DNA of 64,000 nucleotides, from contig CANLNQ010000029.1 in the NCBI GenBank assembly GCA_947492525.1, positions 1-64,000 on the forward strand. Direction: 5' to 3'. How positions within the stretch are numbered: the first letter of the stretch is position 1; each line of letters begins with the position of its first letter. The DNA comes from an uncultured Granulosicoccus sp. Lineage in GTDB: Bacteria; Pseudomonadota; Gammaproteobacteria; Granulosicoccales; Granulosicoccaceae. Below the pieces are notes generated by a model. That model was not told where the DNA came from. It searched no databases and saw only the letters and a list, made by a program, of their open reading frames with translations. Shown in pieces: positions 24,788 through 33,985 of the stretch. Position numbers and translations under genes: made by a program.

Positions 24788-27598
24788 TCAACGACCTGTT
24801 TCCGTGTCAGAACGATTCCCGCTGGTGTCAGGCCCATCATTGCCACTGGACGGGCGAGGCAGGTCCAGAGCAAAGACGGTACTGCCCGGGCGCGATCGCG
24901 CCACATACAGATGTCCGCCGTGATGCTCGGCGATATACCGTGAAATGGGAAGTCCAAGGCCGGTACCCAGCGATTCACCTGCGTTGGCACGGTTTGCCTG
25001 GTGGAACTTCTCGAACACGTGTTCGATTTCCTCGGGGCCGATACCGGCTCCGTTATCCTCTACCTCGATACGATAGCCATCCTCGGAGCTCAGCAGGCGC
25101 AATGCAATGCGACCATCATCCGCATCGCAGAATTTCACGGCATTCGATAACAGGTTGACCAGTAGCTGTGTGAGCCGATCACCGTCCACGTTGACGTTCA
25201 GTGTCTGATCAGGCAGCGTTTTTTCGCAGCGGATATTGCGTTCGCGAATGAGTTGACTGACCGAGGCCAGGGAATCGTTCACGATCGTACAAAGGTCAAG
25301 ATCCTCGTGTCGCCACTCCATTCGGCCGGATTCGATCTTGGCAAGGTCGAGGACCTGATCGACAAGTCGTGTCAGGCGTTCTGATTCCTTGACGACGATG
25401 TCGAGGAATTCCTTGCGTTGCGTACTCTCCATATCCGGGGTAGCGAGCAGGATTTCGGAGAAGGCGCGAATGGATGTCAACGGTGTTCGCAGTTCATGAC
25501 TGACCGTCGCCACGAATTCGTCCTTGAGACGATCCAGCTCCTGCAGTCGTTCATTGGCCGAGCGCAGCTCCTGTGTTGCAGCCTCGAGTTCGCGCGACTG
25601 TTGTTCCAGCCGACGACTGTGGCTGCGAACCTTGGAGCTCTCTTCAAGAATACTGAGTACGCTTTCAATGCTCGGTGCTGTGCCTCCCGCAACCGAATTG
25701 ATCATGACGCGTGCTGAGGCTGCGCCAATGGCGCCGGCCAGGAGTCGCTCGCTGTGTTCGACCAGTAGTGGAGACGCCGTTTCATGCAGACGTTCTTGCA
25801 AGTCAGCAGACTGGCCCTTGCCATTGTCGGTCATCAGTGCGTTGGCAAACACTCGCTGCGTACGTGCCTGGCCCAGGAAACGGCCAACCAGGTTCTGCAG
25901 ATCACCCACCGTTGCATTGCCCTGGAGGGCGTCGACATCCAGTTTCCGGCCACCGTCGGCAAAGACTCCGACGAACCGCTCTGCCTGAACGCGTTCCGCC
26001 ACTGATCGCGTCCCGAACAGGGAAAAGCCGACCAATAGACCCGTGTTGACGAGCATGCTCCAGAACAGGGAGTGCGTGATGGCATCAAGCCCTTGCAGTC
26101 CGAACAGGTGATAGGGGTGAAGCAAGGCAATGCCGAACGGTCCATCGTCGACAAAGCTTCGTGGAAGCCATCCGGCCTGTGCAAAACCCGGCAACAGCAG
26201 GGTATAGAGCCAGATGAGAAAGCCCGCCGTGATTCCCGTGATGGCACCGAGACGACTTGCCGCTTTCCAGTAAAGACCGAACAGTACTGCCGGGGCAAAC
26301 TGTGCCACGGCGCAGAAAGACACCAGGCCGATGGTCACCAGAGCGTAGGATTCCCCGATCAGATAGAAGTGCAGATAGCCCAACAGCATGATCACGACGA
26401 TGGTCACCCGCCGAATCTGCATCAGGGTCTTGCCGGCATCGAGCCTGGTGGCAAACACACGACCTCGGGTGCGCAGTAATACAGGCATGACCAGATCGTT
26501 GGATACCATGGTGGTCAAGGCGATGGTGGCCACAATGACCATGCCGGTGGCCGCGGATAACCCGCCGAGGAAGACGAACAGCGCCAGCATGTCGCGCTGT
26601 TCTGCCAGTGGCAAGGTCAGCACATGAAAGTCCGGATCGGCGCTGCCGCCCGGGAAACGCATCTCGCCGGCAAATGCCAGGGGCAGCACGAACAGGTTGA
26701 TGATCAGCAGATACAGCGGGAACATCCACATGGCGCGACGTACGTGATTTTCATCGACGTTCTCAACCACTGCCATGTGAAACTGACGCGGCAGGAACAT
26801 GACGGCAACCATGGATAGCAGTGTCAGCGACAGCCAGCTGGTATAACCGCCCGGGAGCCTTTCCGTGCTGGTCAGTTGCTGTAGTCGGGGCTCGTTCATT
26901 GCCTGCCGGAACAATTCGCCGGGACCGTCAAAGAGCCCGAACGTGACCCAGAGTCCGACGGCCAGAAACGCCACCAGCTTGAACAGCGACTCGAAGGCCA
27001 CGGCTGCTACCATGCCTTCGTGTCGTTCGGTGACATCGACATTACGTGCACCGAACAGGATGGTGAATGCAGCCAGAGCCAATGCGATCCAGAATGCGGT
27101 GTCCTGCCAGGGCAGTTCTCGCACCGTTCTGGACAGAGTGCCCAACTCGGGATAGTCGCGCAGCACCGTATAGCTCGTGGATATCGCTTTCAACTGCAGC
27201 GAGATGTAGGGCAGGATGCCGATCACTGCCACAACGGTGACGAGACCTCCGAGCAGGGCGCTCTTGCCATAGCGTGACGCAATGAAGTCCGCAATGGAAT
27301 TCAGCCGTTGCAGTCGTGAGATGCGGATGATCTTTCTGAGCACGAACCACCAGGTGGCTGCCATCAGCGTCGGCCCCAGATAGATCGGCAGAAAACCGAT
27401 GCCGGTATTGGCTGCACGTCCCACACTGCCGTAGTAGGTCCATGCGGTGCAATACACAGCCATGGACAGGGTATAGACATACGGGTTGGCAATCAGGCTT
27501 TTATCGGCTGCCGCCGCTCGTTCGCCAAGGTGTGCGATGACAAACAGCAAGCCGAGATAGCACAGAGAGGCAAACAGGATGAGGCTACCGGACAGCAT
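24788..27598 (-). CDS. Symporter-fused sensor histidine kinase (CrbS/CbrA/MxtR type)
   Basis: A 936-residue hybrid of transporter and kinase. Residues about 1-500 form a sodium:solute-symporter-like membrane domain with about 12-13 helices (starting LILFASLCYLGLLFVIAHLG; motif VYCTAWTYYGSVG). A coiled linker (SKVRSHSRRLEQQSRELEAA) leads to HisKA with phospho-His701 (VSHELRTPLTS). The HATPase domain has N box LLSNAVKF, G1 EDNGAGIGPEE and G2 GTGLGLP. Relatives CrbS (Vibrio) and MxtR (Pseudomonas) control acs and acetate uptake, which fits acs encoded 7 kb away. There is no attached receiver domain. Its stop touches the DUF294 start and its start overlaps the small membrane gene by ATGA. Confidence 0.92.
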   Translation of the reverse strand: MLSGSLILFASLCYLGLLFVIAHLGERAAAADKSLIANPYVYTLSMAVYCTAWTYYGSVGRAANTGIGFLPIYLGPTLMAATWWFVLRKIIRISRLQRLNSIADFIASRYGKSALLGGLVTVVAVIGILPYISLQLKAISTSYTVLRDYPELGTLSRTVRELPWQDTAFWIALALAAFTILFGARNVDVTERHEGMVAAVAFESLFKLVAFLAVGLWVTFGLFDGPGELFRQAMNEPRLQQLTSTERLPGGYTSWLSLTLLSMVAVMFLPRQFHMAVVENVDENHVRRAMWMFPLYLLIINLFVLPLAFAGEMRFPGGSADPDFHVLTLPLAEQRDMLALFVFLGGLSAATGMVIVATIALTTMVSNDLVMPVLLRTRGRVFATRLDAGKTLMQIRRVTIVVIMLLGYLHFYLIGESYALVTIGLVSFCAVAQFAPAVLFGLYWKAASRLGAITGITAGFLIWLYTLLLPGFAQAGWLPRSFVDDGPFGIALLHPYHLFGLQGLDAITHSLFWSMLVNTGLLVGFSLFGTRSVAERVQAERFVGVFADGGRKLDVDALQGNATVGDLQNLVGRFLGQARTQRVFANALMTDNGKGQSADLQERLHETASPLLVEHSERLLAGAIGAASARVMINSVAGGTAPSIESVLSILEESSKVRSHSRRLEQQSRELEAATQELRSANERLQELDRLKDEFVATVSHELRTPLTSIRAFSEILLATPDMESTQRKEFLDIVVKESERLTRLVDQVLDLAKIESGRMEWRHEDLDLCTIVNDSLASVSQLIRERNIRCEKTLPDQTLNVNVDGDRLTQLLVNLLSNAVKFCDADDGRIALRLLSSEDGYRIEVEDNGAGIGPEEIEHVFEKFHQANRANAGESLGTGLGLPISRYIAEHHGGHLYVARSRPGSTVFALDLPRPSSGNDGPDTSGNRSDTETGR

Positions 27599-27960
27599 CA
27601 GTCGCCTGCATTCGGACGCGGAACAGGGGCCGGAAACGGGTCTCCATTCATGGAGTTGTCTGTATTCACGGCGCTGACACCTGCCTCGGTTGTCTTGTCG
27701 TGCGAGACCCTGGTGACGGAATCGTCTGTGACGTCTTTGCCGGAATTGCCCGAACCGCCACGTCTACCCCGATATTCGGCCAGAACCGCCAGGCCCAGAA
27801 TCAACAGTATCCAGACCACGAACACATGCAGGAAGGGGAGCGGTATTCCCCATACCGACGCCTTGCGATCAAACAGTGAGATCAGAGGGTAATTCAAGGC
27901 AAGCACGCCGACGACCATCAGCACGCTGAAGCCAGCTCCCGACTGCCAGGCAGGCTTCAC
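27598..27960 (-). CDS. Small two-helix membrane protein between receiver and sensor genes
   Basis: A 120-residue protein with two hydrophobic segments (GFSVLMVVGVLALNYPLISL and LHVFVVWILLILGLAVLAEY), then a flexible Gly/Ser/Asp-rich cytosolic tail. Its hairpin plan resembles small symporter accessory subunits, so it may assist the symporter-like half of the kinase; that is inference from position. It overlaps both neighbours by 4 bp (ATGA at each end), so the operon is tightly coupled. Confidence 0.75.
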   Translation of the reverse strand: MKPAWQSGAGFSVLMVVGVLALNYPLISLFDRKASVWGIPLPFLHVFVVWILLILGLAVLAEYRGRRGGSGNSGKDVTDDSVTRVSHDKTTEAGVSAVNTDNSMNGDPFPAPVPRPNAGD

Positions 27961-28328
27961 GTCTCACCAAGTAGTGATTCGACCCGTTGCACGAGTTCCC
28001 GCGTGGAGAACGGTTTGGTGAGATAGTCATTGGCACCGGCTGCCATGCCTTTCTCTCGTTCGATCTCCCTGCCGCGAGCGGTAAGCATCAATACCCGCAC
28101 ATGTCGGGTTCTTTCCTCCGCACGGAGTCTTGCGCAGACGCTGTAGCCATCCAGCGTCGGCAAGTTGACATCGAGCAGAATCAGATCGGGTAACAGCTCG
28201 TCAATGGCATCCAGTGCGTCCTGACCATCGCCGACGGAACGTACGGAATGCCCTGCCTGCTTCATCAGGAATTCCAGCGAGAGCGCGATGTTGCGTTCGT
28301 CCTCGACAATGAGTATTTCATGCCCCAT
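27957..28328 (-). CDS. Single-domain (receiver-only) response regulator
   Basis: A 123-residue CheY-like receiver with all key residues: acidic pair E9/D10, phosphoacceptor D53 (LILLDVNLPTLDGY), the Thr of LMLTARG and the Lys of YLTKPF. No DNA-binding domain follows, unlike the LuxR-type CrbR partner known from Vibrio. It must act by protein contact or phosphorelay, or the true output regulator lies elsewhere. First gene of the five-gene minus-strand operon running to the exonuclease; no clear ribosome-binding site precedes the ATG. Confidence 0.9.
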   Translation of the reverse strand: MGHEILIVEDERNIALSLEFLMKQAGHSVRSVGDGQDALDAIDELLPDLILLDVNLPTLDGYSVCARLRAEERTRHVRVLMLTARGREIEREKGMAAGANDYLTKPFSTRELVQRVESLLGET

Positions 28329-28504
28329 GTCATGAGTATACTGCGCCAGCAGCTATTGTGTATATCTGCTTGCAGTGGTATACGAGCAAGGTTTTGCTGC
28401 TTCGAAACCGAAGCCGGCCTCAAGTCAGCAAAGTGCCTGTTCATCGAGACTGGCTTCTGGAAATCCTTGCGATGACCTACCAACCCCGGCAGGTTCGCAG
28501 TCTG

Positions 28505-29272
28505 TCAGCGCATCTCGTTCACATAGCAATGCGCATCCGTCAATGCCGCATGGCGCATGATCATCAAGGGCTCGTTGAGGGTATCCAGTGCCAGTGCATT
28601 GATGTCCAGCAAAGCCAGTGTGTCGTCCGGTGATTTCTCAAGCAACCGCTTCTCGCTTTCTTCCGCCAGTCTGGCCGTTACCTTCTCATGCACTGCGCCC
28701 AGCTGAATGTGATGTTCGGATAACAACCAGTTGAAGATCAGCTCCGGTACGTCTTCAACGAGCAGCGGGAAATTCGGTACGCGTGCCAGGGGGATGATGA
28801 AGTTGTCTATCATCACGGGACTACCGTCTGCTTCTCTGACCCGCACCATGTCGGCGACGTCCGCGTTTTCGTCGACAAGTTTCAGTCGGTCCCGTTCTTC
28901 GTCGCGTACAGGCCTGCGTTCGACACTCTTCACCCTGGCGTTGGTGGTGATCAGGCGTCCATCCTGTGTCTGCAACCTGAAGTACTTGTAGAAACGCGAC
29001 AGCGTGTGGTTCGGCATGCGGCCCGTGACAACCGTGCCGGTACGCCGGCGACGCATCACGATACCTTCATGCGTCAGATCACCCATGGCTCGCCTGATCG
29101 TCCCGTAGGAGACGCCAAGCATGGTCGCCAGCTCGTTTTCGGCCGGCAGAACATCGCCTGCGACCCAGGCTCCGGATGTGATCCGTTCGACAATCCTTTC
29201 CTTGACCTGTTCGTGCAATGGCGCAGCGACGAGGCTTCCGCCGACTTCCTGCACTTTCTGTTTATTAGCCAC
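28505..29272 (-). CDS. GntR/HutC family transcriptional regulator with UTRA domain
   Basis: A 255-residue repressor or activator. The N-terminal winged helix (about 15-85) has the GntR signature LPAENELATMLGVSYGTIRR. The C-terminal UTRA ligand-binding domain (about 100-250) ends with LNEPLMIMRHAALTDAHCYV. The start is GTG at 29272 with AGGGA nine bases upstream. It is divergent from the M20-peptidase/peptide-transport operon across only 49 bp, so it very likely controls that operon and itself. The ligand is probably the imported peptide-like compound or a hydrolysis product. Confidence 0.9.
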   Translation of the reverse strand: MANKQKVQEVGGSLVAAPLHEQVKERIVERITSGAWVAGDVLPAENELATMLGVSYGTIRRAMGDLTHEGIVMRRRRTGTVVTGRMPNHTLSRFYKYFRLQTQDGRLITTNARVKSVERRPVRDEERDRLKLVDENADVADMVRVREADGSPVMIDNFIIPLARVPNFPLLVEDVPELIFNWLLSEHHIQLGAVHEKVTARLAEESEKRLLEKSPDDTLALLDINALALDTLNEPLMIMRHAALTDAHCYVNEMR

Positions 29273-29321
29273 CGATAAAAAATCCCTTGCTTATTGTTCG
29301 GATTTGTATTTCTATATAGAT
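29273..29321. promoter_or_regulatory. Divergent control region with TCTATATAGA palindrome
   Basis: The 49-bp space between the gntR and M20-hydrolase starts is AT-rich. It contains a perfect 10-bp palindrome TCTATATAGA at 29311-29320, directly abutting the hydrolase ATG at 29322. No ribosome-binding site precedes that ATG, so the hydrolase mRNA may be leaderless or start very close to it, with the palindrome serving as -10 element or GntR operator. Confidence 0.5.
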
Positions 29322-30608
29322 ATGAGAAATGAGATTCTACCTGTTCCTGACGTGGATTGGATGCTTTCGGCACTCTCATCGCTGGTTGAGTGCAATACCT
29401 GCTTCCCGCCGGGAGATAACTACGCCGCCATGGCGCAGATTGTGACAAGTTTCTGTCAGGAATTGGACGCAAGCCATGAGATTGTGGAAGTTCCGGAAAG
29501 TCTGTACCGATCAGACGAGGTTCACGGTCCGCGCATCAATCTGCTCTCGAGTCCGGCAATGGCTCAGTCAGACGATTTGCCGGAGGTGCTGATCTACTTT
29601 CATGTGGACACGGCACCCGAGGGGCACGGCTGGACACGAGAACCTTTCCGGCTCAGCGTGGAAGAGAACCGAGTGTACGGGCGAGGAACGGCCGACATGA
29701 AGGGGGCGATCGTTGCCGTGCTGGATGCACTTCGCAGGTTGAAGCAGGCCGGCACGGCGCTGAAGTATCGGCCGATACTGGCTTTCTGTACCGATGAGGA
29801 AGGAGGCAAATACCCGGGTATACGGTATCTGGCCGAAACGCGGGAATTGCCCTCGATCCTGCTGAACCTCAATGGCTCGGCCGAAAACAGGATATGGGCA
29901 GGCTGCTTCGGCTCCTTGACCTACGAACTTGTCTTCACGGGCAAGACCGCGCATTCGGGAACGCCGGAAATGGGCATCAATGCGCTGGAGGAATCCTTAC
30001 CTGCCGTGCTTGCATTGATGAAACTCAAGGAGAGCGTCGAGCAGCGCGAGAGCGACATGCCGGCCAGACCCTGGGCATCGGGGCCCTTGCGCGCACGACT
30101 CACATTGACATCAATCCGGGCAGGTGACATGGGGTCTTCGGTTCCCGGGGAGTGTCGCGCTGTCATCAATCGACGCTATCTGCCTGAAGAGGACGAGAGC
30201 GAGGTACACGATGAATTGATGACGGCGCTGACCACCGCGCTGGGCGCAAGTCAACTGGTGGACTGGTCCATGACCCGGACGGGTCATCTGCCTCCGGTGA
30301 AAGATCCCGACGGCCCGGCAACCGACAGATGGACAGCGGCCAGGGCTGCGGCAGCCGGCGTGCCCATGAGCGACTTCACGCGCTTTGGCTCCTCTACCTC
30401 GTCCGACTTCGGTTGGGTACAGCGAGCGGGTATCAAGCACATGTTGCTTGGCGGCTTGTCCCGGCCGGAGCGCCGCGTTCACGGACCGGACGAGCACACG
30501 ACAACGGACGACCTGATTCTCTTGTCCAGATCCATCGAGAATTTCCTGTCTGACCATTTCGAAATACCTGATACACCTGACTCATCATCCATTGACAACA
30601 CGCTCTGA
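29322..30608 (+). CDS. M20 family metallopeptidase/deacylase (ArgE/DapE/CPG2-like), canonical active site
   Basis: A 428-residue cytoplasmic zinc hydrolase, expected to cleave an amide bond in a peptide-like or N-acyl amino acid substrate. The metal and catalytic motifs are complete: IYFHVDTAPEG, VYGRGTADMKGAI (bridging Asp) and FCTDEEGG (catalytic and metal Glu), followed by a dimerisation lid with ELVFTGKTAHSG and a late metal-ligand region near the C-terminus. I chose ATG 29322; a longer upstream frame merely overlaps the divergent regulator gene. It opens the transport operon, suggesting hydrolysis of the imported compound. Confidence 0.88.
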   Translation: MRNEILPVPDVDWMLSALSSLVECNTCFPPGDNYAAMAQIVTSFCQELDASHEIVEVPESLYRSDEVHGPRINLLSSPAMAQSDDLPEVLIYFHVDTAPEGHGWTREPFRLSVEENRVYGRGTADMKGAIVAVLDALRRLKQAGTALKYRPILAFCTDEEGGKYPGIRYLAETRELPSILLNLNGSAENRIWAGCFGSLTYELVFTGKTAHSGTPEMGINALEESLPAVLALMKLKESVEQRESDMPARPWASGPLRARLTLTSIRAGDMGSSVPGECRAVINRRYLPEEDESEVHDELMTALTTALGASQLVDWSMTRTGHLPPVKDPDGPATDRWTAARAAAAGVPMSDFTRFGSSTSSDFGWVQRAGIKHMLLGGLSRPERRVHGPDEHTTTDDLILLSRSIENFLSDHFEIPDTPDSSSIDNTL

Positions 30609-30627
30609 ACTCTCGGGAGACCATGCC

Positions 30628-32187
30628 ATGAACAGTGCCAACTTCAGTCGTCGACAATTTCTGCTGGGAAGTGCTGCATTGGGTGCGGCCAGTTTCGGTC
30701 TGTCCTCACTGCCTGCTCTTGGAGCCAGTGCAGGTGGGGTATTGCGGATCGGGCTGAACATCACGCCCAACAAGCTCAACCCCATGCTTACGCGACTCAA
30801 CTCGGAATACATGATCGCTGAGATGCTGTATTCGGGGCTGACAACGCTCGGTCATGACATGACCGCCCAGCCGGATCTGGCCACCGAGTGGACATCCAAT
30901 GATGATGCAACCGAGTGGCGTTTCACTCTGCGCGAGAACGTCGTGTTCTCCAACGGTGAGAAACTGACTTCCGCCGATGTCGTAGCCTCGTTCAACAAGC
31001 TTCTGGATCCGGAAACATCGGCACCGGGAAGGCGCAACCTTGGCCCCATCAGCAGCGTGACCGCAGAAGGCGATCATACCGTGATCATTACAACCGAGAC
31101 TCCATTTGGAGATCTGCCGGTTGGCCTGACCTATCCCACAGCCAAGGTGTTGCCCGCAGCCCTGATCGAATCGGACTTTTCCGGATTCGACCAGAGGCCA
31201 GTGGGCTCGGGGCCGTTTCGTCTGGCCTCGTTCAAGCCGGACCAGGTTGCCGTGCTGGAGAAAAATCCGGATTACTTCATTGCCGGCGAGCCCTATCTTG
31301 ATGGCGTCGAGGTGCGTACCTTTCCCGATGCCTCGAGCGCTGCGGCGGCCATGCTGGCCGGGGAGATTGATCTCCTGAACGAGATACAACCGACCGACTA
31401 TCAGCGTGTTGCCGATGCCCCGGGCATCGACGGTCTCTTGACTCCATCCGGTCGTTTTCTCGATATCGTCATGGACAACTCGAAGCCCCCGTTCAATGAC
31501 CGGCGGGTGCGTGAAGCCCTGTCACTGTCACTCGATCGGGAGGCGATTGTCGAACTGGTGGCCGAAGGATTTGGCAAGCCCGGAAACGATTCACCGGTCA
31601 ACAGTGCCTATCGTTACTACGATGATGCTCCGCTGAAGAGCTTTGATCCGGACAGAGCCAGGGCCCTGCTGGCTGAAGCAGGCTATCCGGATGGTTTGCA
31701 ACTGGAACTCGTGGCATCGGTAAAGCCCGGTTATCGCTCGTCGCTGGCAGTCGTGGTTCGCGAGATGGCTCGAGCCAGCGGCTTTGATATTTCCGTCAAG
31801 ACCATGGACCACCCGACCTATCTTGATCAGGTCTGGAAGAAGGGCCAGTTCTACGTCGGTTTCTACAACATGCAGCCAACAGAAGGCACCATTTTCAACC
31901 TGCTGTTCACATCCGGTGCCTCGTGGAATGAAACCAAGTGGAACAACGAAGAATTCGATGCGCTGATCAGTGAAGCCGACCGTACTACAGACCCGGTCCG
32001 ACGCGGTGAGTTGTACGCAGAGGCCCAGCGTTTGATGAGAGAGGATGTACCCGCCATTGTGCCGTGTTTCTTCGACTTGCTGGGCGCGAAAGCCGAGTAC
32101 GTGGAAGGTTATGAACAGCATCCACGTGGCGCGAACTACGCGCTTCACAAGGTATCGTTGTCTGACAACGCACCCACGCGCCAATAG
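30628..32187 (+). CDS. Peptide-type ABC transporter substrate-binding protein with Tat-like signal
   Basis: A 519-residue SBP_bac_5 receptor. The N-terminus has a twin-arginine motif SRRQFLLGSAALGAASFG, predicting folded export by the Tat system, unlike the Sec signal of the first transporter in this window. The body shows family motifs (NKLNPMLTRLNSEYMIAEML, VVFSNGEKLTSADVVASFNK, MDNSKPPFNDRRVREALSLS). GGGAGA lies 7 bp before the ATG at 30628. Second gene of the operon. Confidence 0.9.
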   Translation: MNSANFSRRQFLLGSAALGAASFGLSSLPALGASAGGVLRIGLNITPNKLNPMLTRLNSEYMIAEMLYSGLTTLGHDMTAQPDLATEWTSNDDATEWRFTLRENVVFSNGEKLTSADVVASFNKLLDPETSAPGRRNLGPISSVTAEGDHTVIITTETPFGDLPVGLTYPTAKVLPAALIESDFSGFDQRPVGSGPFRLASFKPDQVAVLEKNPDYFIAGEPYLDGVEVRTFPDASSAAAAMLAGEIDLLNEIQPTDYQRVADAPGIDGLLTPSGRFLDIVMDNSKPPFNDRRVREALSLSLDREAIVELVAEGFGKPGNDSPVNSAYRYYDDAPLKSFDPDRARALLAEAGYPDGLQLELVASVKPGYRSSLAVVVREMARASGFDISVKTMDHPTYLDQVWKKGQFYVGFYNMQPTEGTIFNLLFTSGASWNETKWNNEEFDALISEADRTTDPVRRGELYAEAQRLMREDVPAIVPCFFDLLGAKAEYVEGYEQHPRGANYALHKVSLSDNAPTRQ

Positions 32188-32198
32188 AGAGCAGGCGC

Positions 32199-33149
32199 AT
32201 GTCTCTCGGTTTCCTGCTCAAAAGGCTGTCATCCCTGGTGGTGACAGCCCTGATCGTCTCCATCATCGTGTTCGGAATCACGCAGCTATTGCCGGCCAAT
32301 GCCGCGACGATGATTCTGGGTGAATACGCCACCGACGAGGCGCTGGCAACGCTCAATGCTCGATTGGGGCTGGACCAACCCGCCTGGTTACAGTACTGGC
32401 ACTGGTTCTCGGGCGTGCTGCAAGGCGATTTCGGCATCTCCCTGAGAACCGGGCAAGCAGTGGGGCCGACGATACTCTCGGCATTCGGCAACTCGGCCAT
32501 TCTGGCAGTTTTTGCTCTGGTACTGGTGTCAGTCGTGTCGATCCCATTGGGAGTCCTGGCGGCAGCGCGGCGTGGACGGCCCGCTGATCTGGGGGTGTCG
32601 TTGCTGAGCTATCTCGGGGTATCCCTGCCCGAATTCGTCTTGGCCACCTTGTTGCTGGCCTGGCTTGCCAGCCCGGCAATCGCACTGTTTCCCGCATCCG
32701 GATATGTGCCGTTCAGCGAAGACCCGCTCAGGGCGTTGCATCACATCGCTCTGCCTGTCCTGACGCTGACCATCGTTCTGACGGCCCATGTCAGTCGCAT
32801 GGTGCGTTCCGAGATGGTGGATACCCTCGAGAGTGACTTCGTCAGAGCCGCAAGGCTGCGTGGCCTCAGCCGCAAGCGTGTGTTGTACCGGCACGCTCTG
32901 CCCAATTCCCTGTTGCCGGCCATCACCGTCATTGCACTGGATATCGGTTACCTGATCGGCGGAGTCATCGTTGTAGAGGAGGTTTTCTCGTTTCCCGGGG
33001 TTGGAAGGCAACTGATTCTGGCCATCCAGAACAGGGATCTTCCCATGCTGCAAGCGGGTGCCTTGTTGATGGCGGTGACCTATGCCGCAGCCAATCTGTT
33101 GGCCGATCTGGCGTATGCGGTACTCGACAAGCGGATACAATTCGAATGA
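32199..33149 (+). CDS. Peptide-type ABC transporter permease (DppB-like)
   Basis: A 316-residue inner-membrane permease with the first helix at the N-terminus (LLKRLSSLVVTALIVSIIVF), a periplasmic segment with LGLDQPAWLQYWHWF, and the C-terminal permease domain with EAA-like loop FVRAARLRGLSR. Starts 11 bp after the binding-protein gene. Its stop overlaps the next permease gene by ATGA. Confidence 0.92.
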   Translation: MSLGFLLKRLSSLVVTALIVSIIVFGITQLLPANAATMILGEYATDEALATLNARLGLDQPAWLQYWHWFSGVLQGDFGISLRTGQAVGPTILSAFGNSAILAVFALVLVSVVSIPLGVLAAARRGRPADLGVSLLSYLGVSLPEFVLATLLLAWLASPAIALFPASGYVPFSEDPLRALHHIALPVLTLTIVLTAHVSRMVRSEMVDTLESDFVRAARLRGLSRKRVLYRHALPNSLLPAITVIALDIGYLIGGVIVVEEVFSFPGVGRQLILAIQNRDLPMLQAGALLMAVTYAAANLLADLAYAVLDKRIQFE

Positions 33150-33985
33150 GTGGTTTCAACCGTACGCTGTACGCGCTTGTGCGTACGCCTCAGGGCGCTA
33201 TCGGCCTGTTGTTGTGTTCAGTGCTTCTGTTGCTGACACTGTTTGGTCCCGAGCTGGCACCGCGTGATCCCGAACAGTTCCATTTCACGGCCCGCTTCGC
33301 GTCGCCTTCCGTCGAATTCCCGCTGGGCACGGACTGGTACGGACGCGATCTGCTGAGCCGTGTGCTGGCAGGCTCGCGCTCCACGATTCTACTGGCTCTG
33401 CTGGCAACACTGATAGGAACCGTCGCAGGCGCCGCAATCGGGATCGTGTCCGGGTTTCTCGGTGGACGCGCCGATGAATTCATCATGCGACTGAACGATG
33501 CCCTGATGGCAATCCCCAGTCTGCTGTTTGCCTTGCTGATTCTCTCTGTGCTGGGTTCTTCATCGTTCAATGCCGTCGTGGCAATCGGTATCGCCTTCAC
33601 GCCGGGAATGGCGCGTATCGCCCGTTCGGTGACGCTGCAGGCGAGGGCGTTCGATTATGTTGCCGCCGCGAAGGCCAGGGGAGAGGGCACTGCCTGGATC
33701 ATTCTGGCCGAGTTGCTACCCAATGTGATCTCCCCGGTCATCGTGGAAGCGACCATTCGAGTGGCGTTTGCCGTCATGACTCTGGCCACCTTGTCCTTTC
33801 TGGGACTGGGTGCTCAACCCCCATCCCCTGAGTGGGGCTTGATGATCGCAGAAGGCCGCGATCACATGTTTCGCAGTCCATGGCCCATTCTGGTGCCAGG
33901 TGTTGCAATTGCGCTGGTTGCCATCTCCTTCAATCTGCTCGGCGATGGTTTGCGTGATGCGCTGAACCCACAGGCAAGCTCATGA
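33146..33985 (+). CDS. Peptide-type ABC transporter permease (DppC-like)
   Basis: A 279-residue permease partner. It has the OppC/DppC hallmark FPLGTDWYGRDLLSRVLAGSR after the first helix, five further helices, and the EAA loop YVAAAKARGEG. The C-terminus NLLGDGLRDALNP is typical. Overlaps the genes on both sides by 4 bp. Confidence 0.92.
   Translation: MSGFNRTLYALVRTPQGAIGLLLCSVLLLLTLFGPELAPRDPEQFHFTARFASPSVEFPLGTDWYGRDLLSRVLAGSRSTILLALLATLIGTVAGAAIGIVSGFLGGRADEFIMRLNDALMAIPSLLFALLILSVLGSSSFNAVVAIGIAFTPGMARIARSVTLQARAFDYVAAAKARGEGTAWIILAELLPNVISPVIVEATIRVAFAVMTLATLSFLGLGAQPPSPEWGLMIAEGRDHMFRSPWPILVPGVAIALVAISFNLLGDGLRDALNPQASS

Noticed and set aside
28329-28504. GTATA...TATAC inverted repeat upstream of the receiver gene
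   Set aside because: The arms are only 5 bp with a long spacer and are likely to occur by chance.
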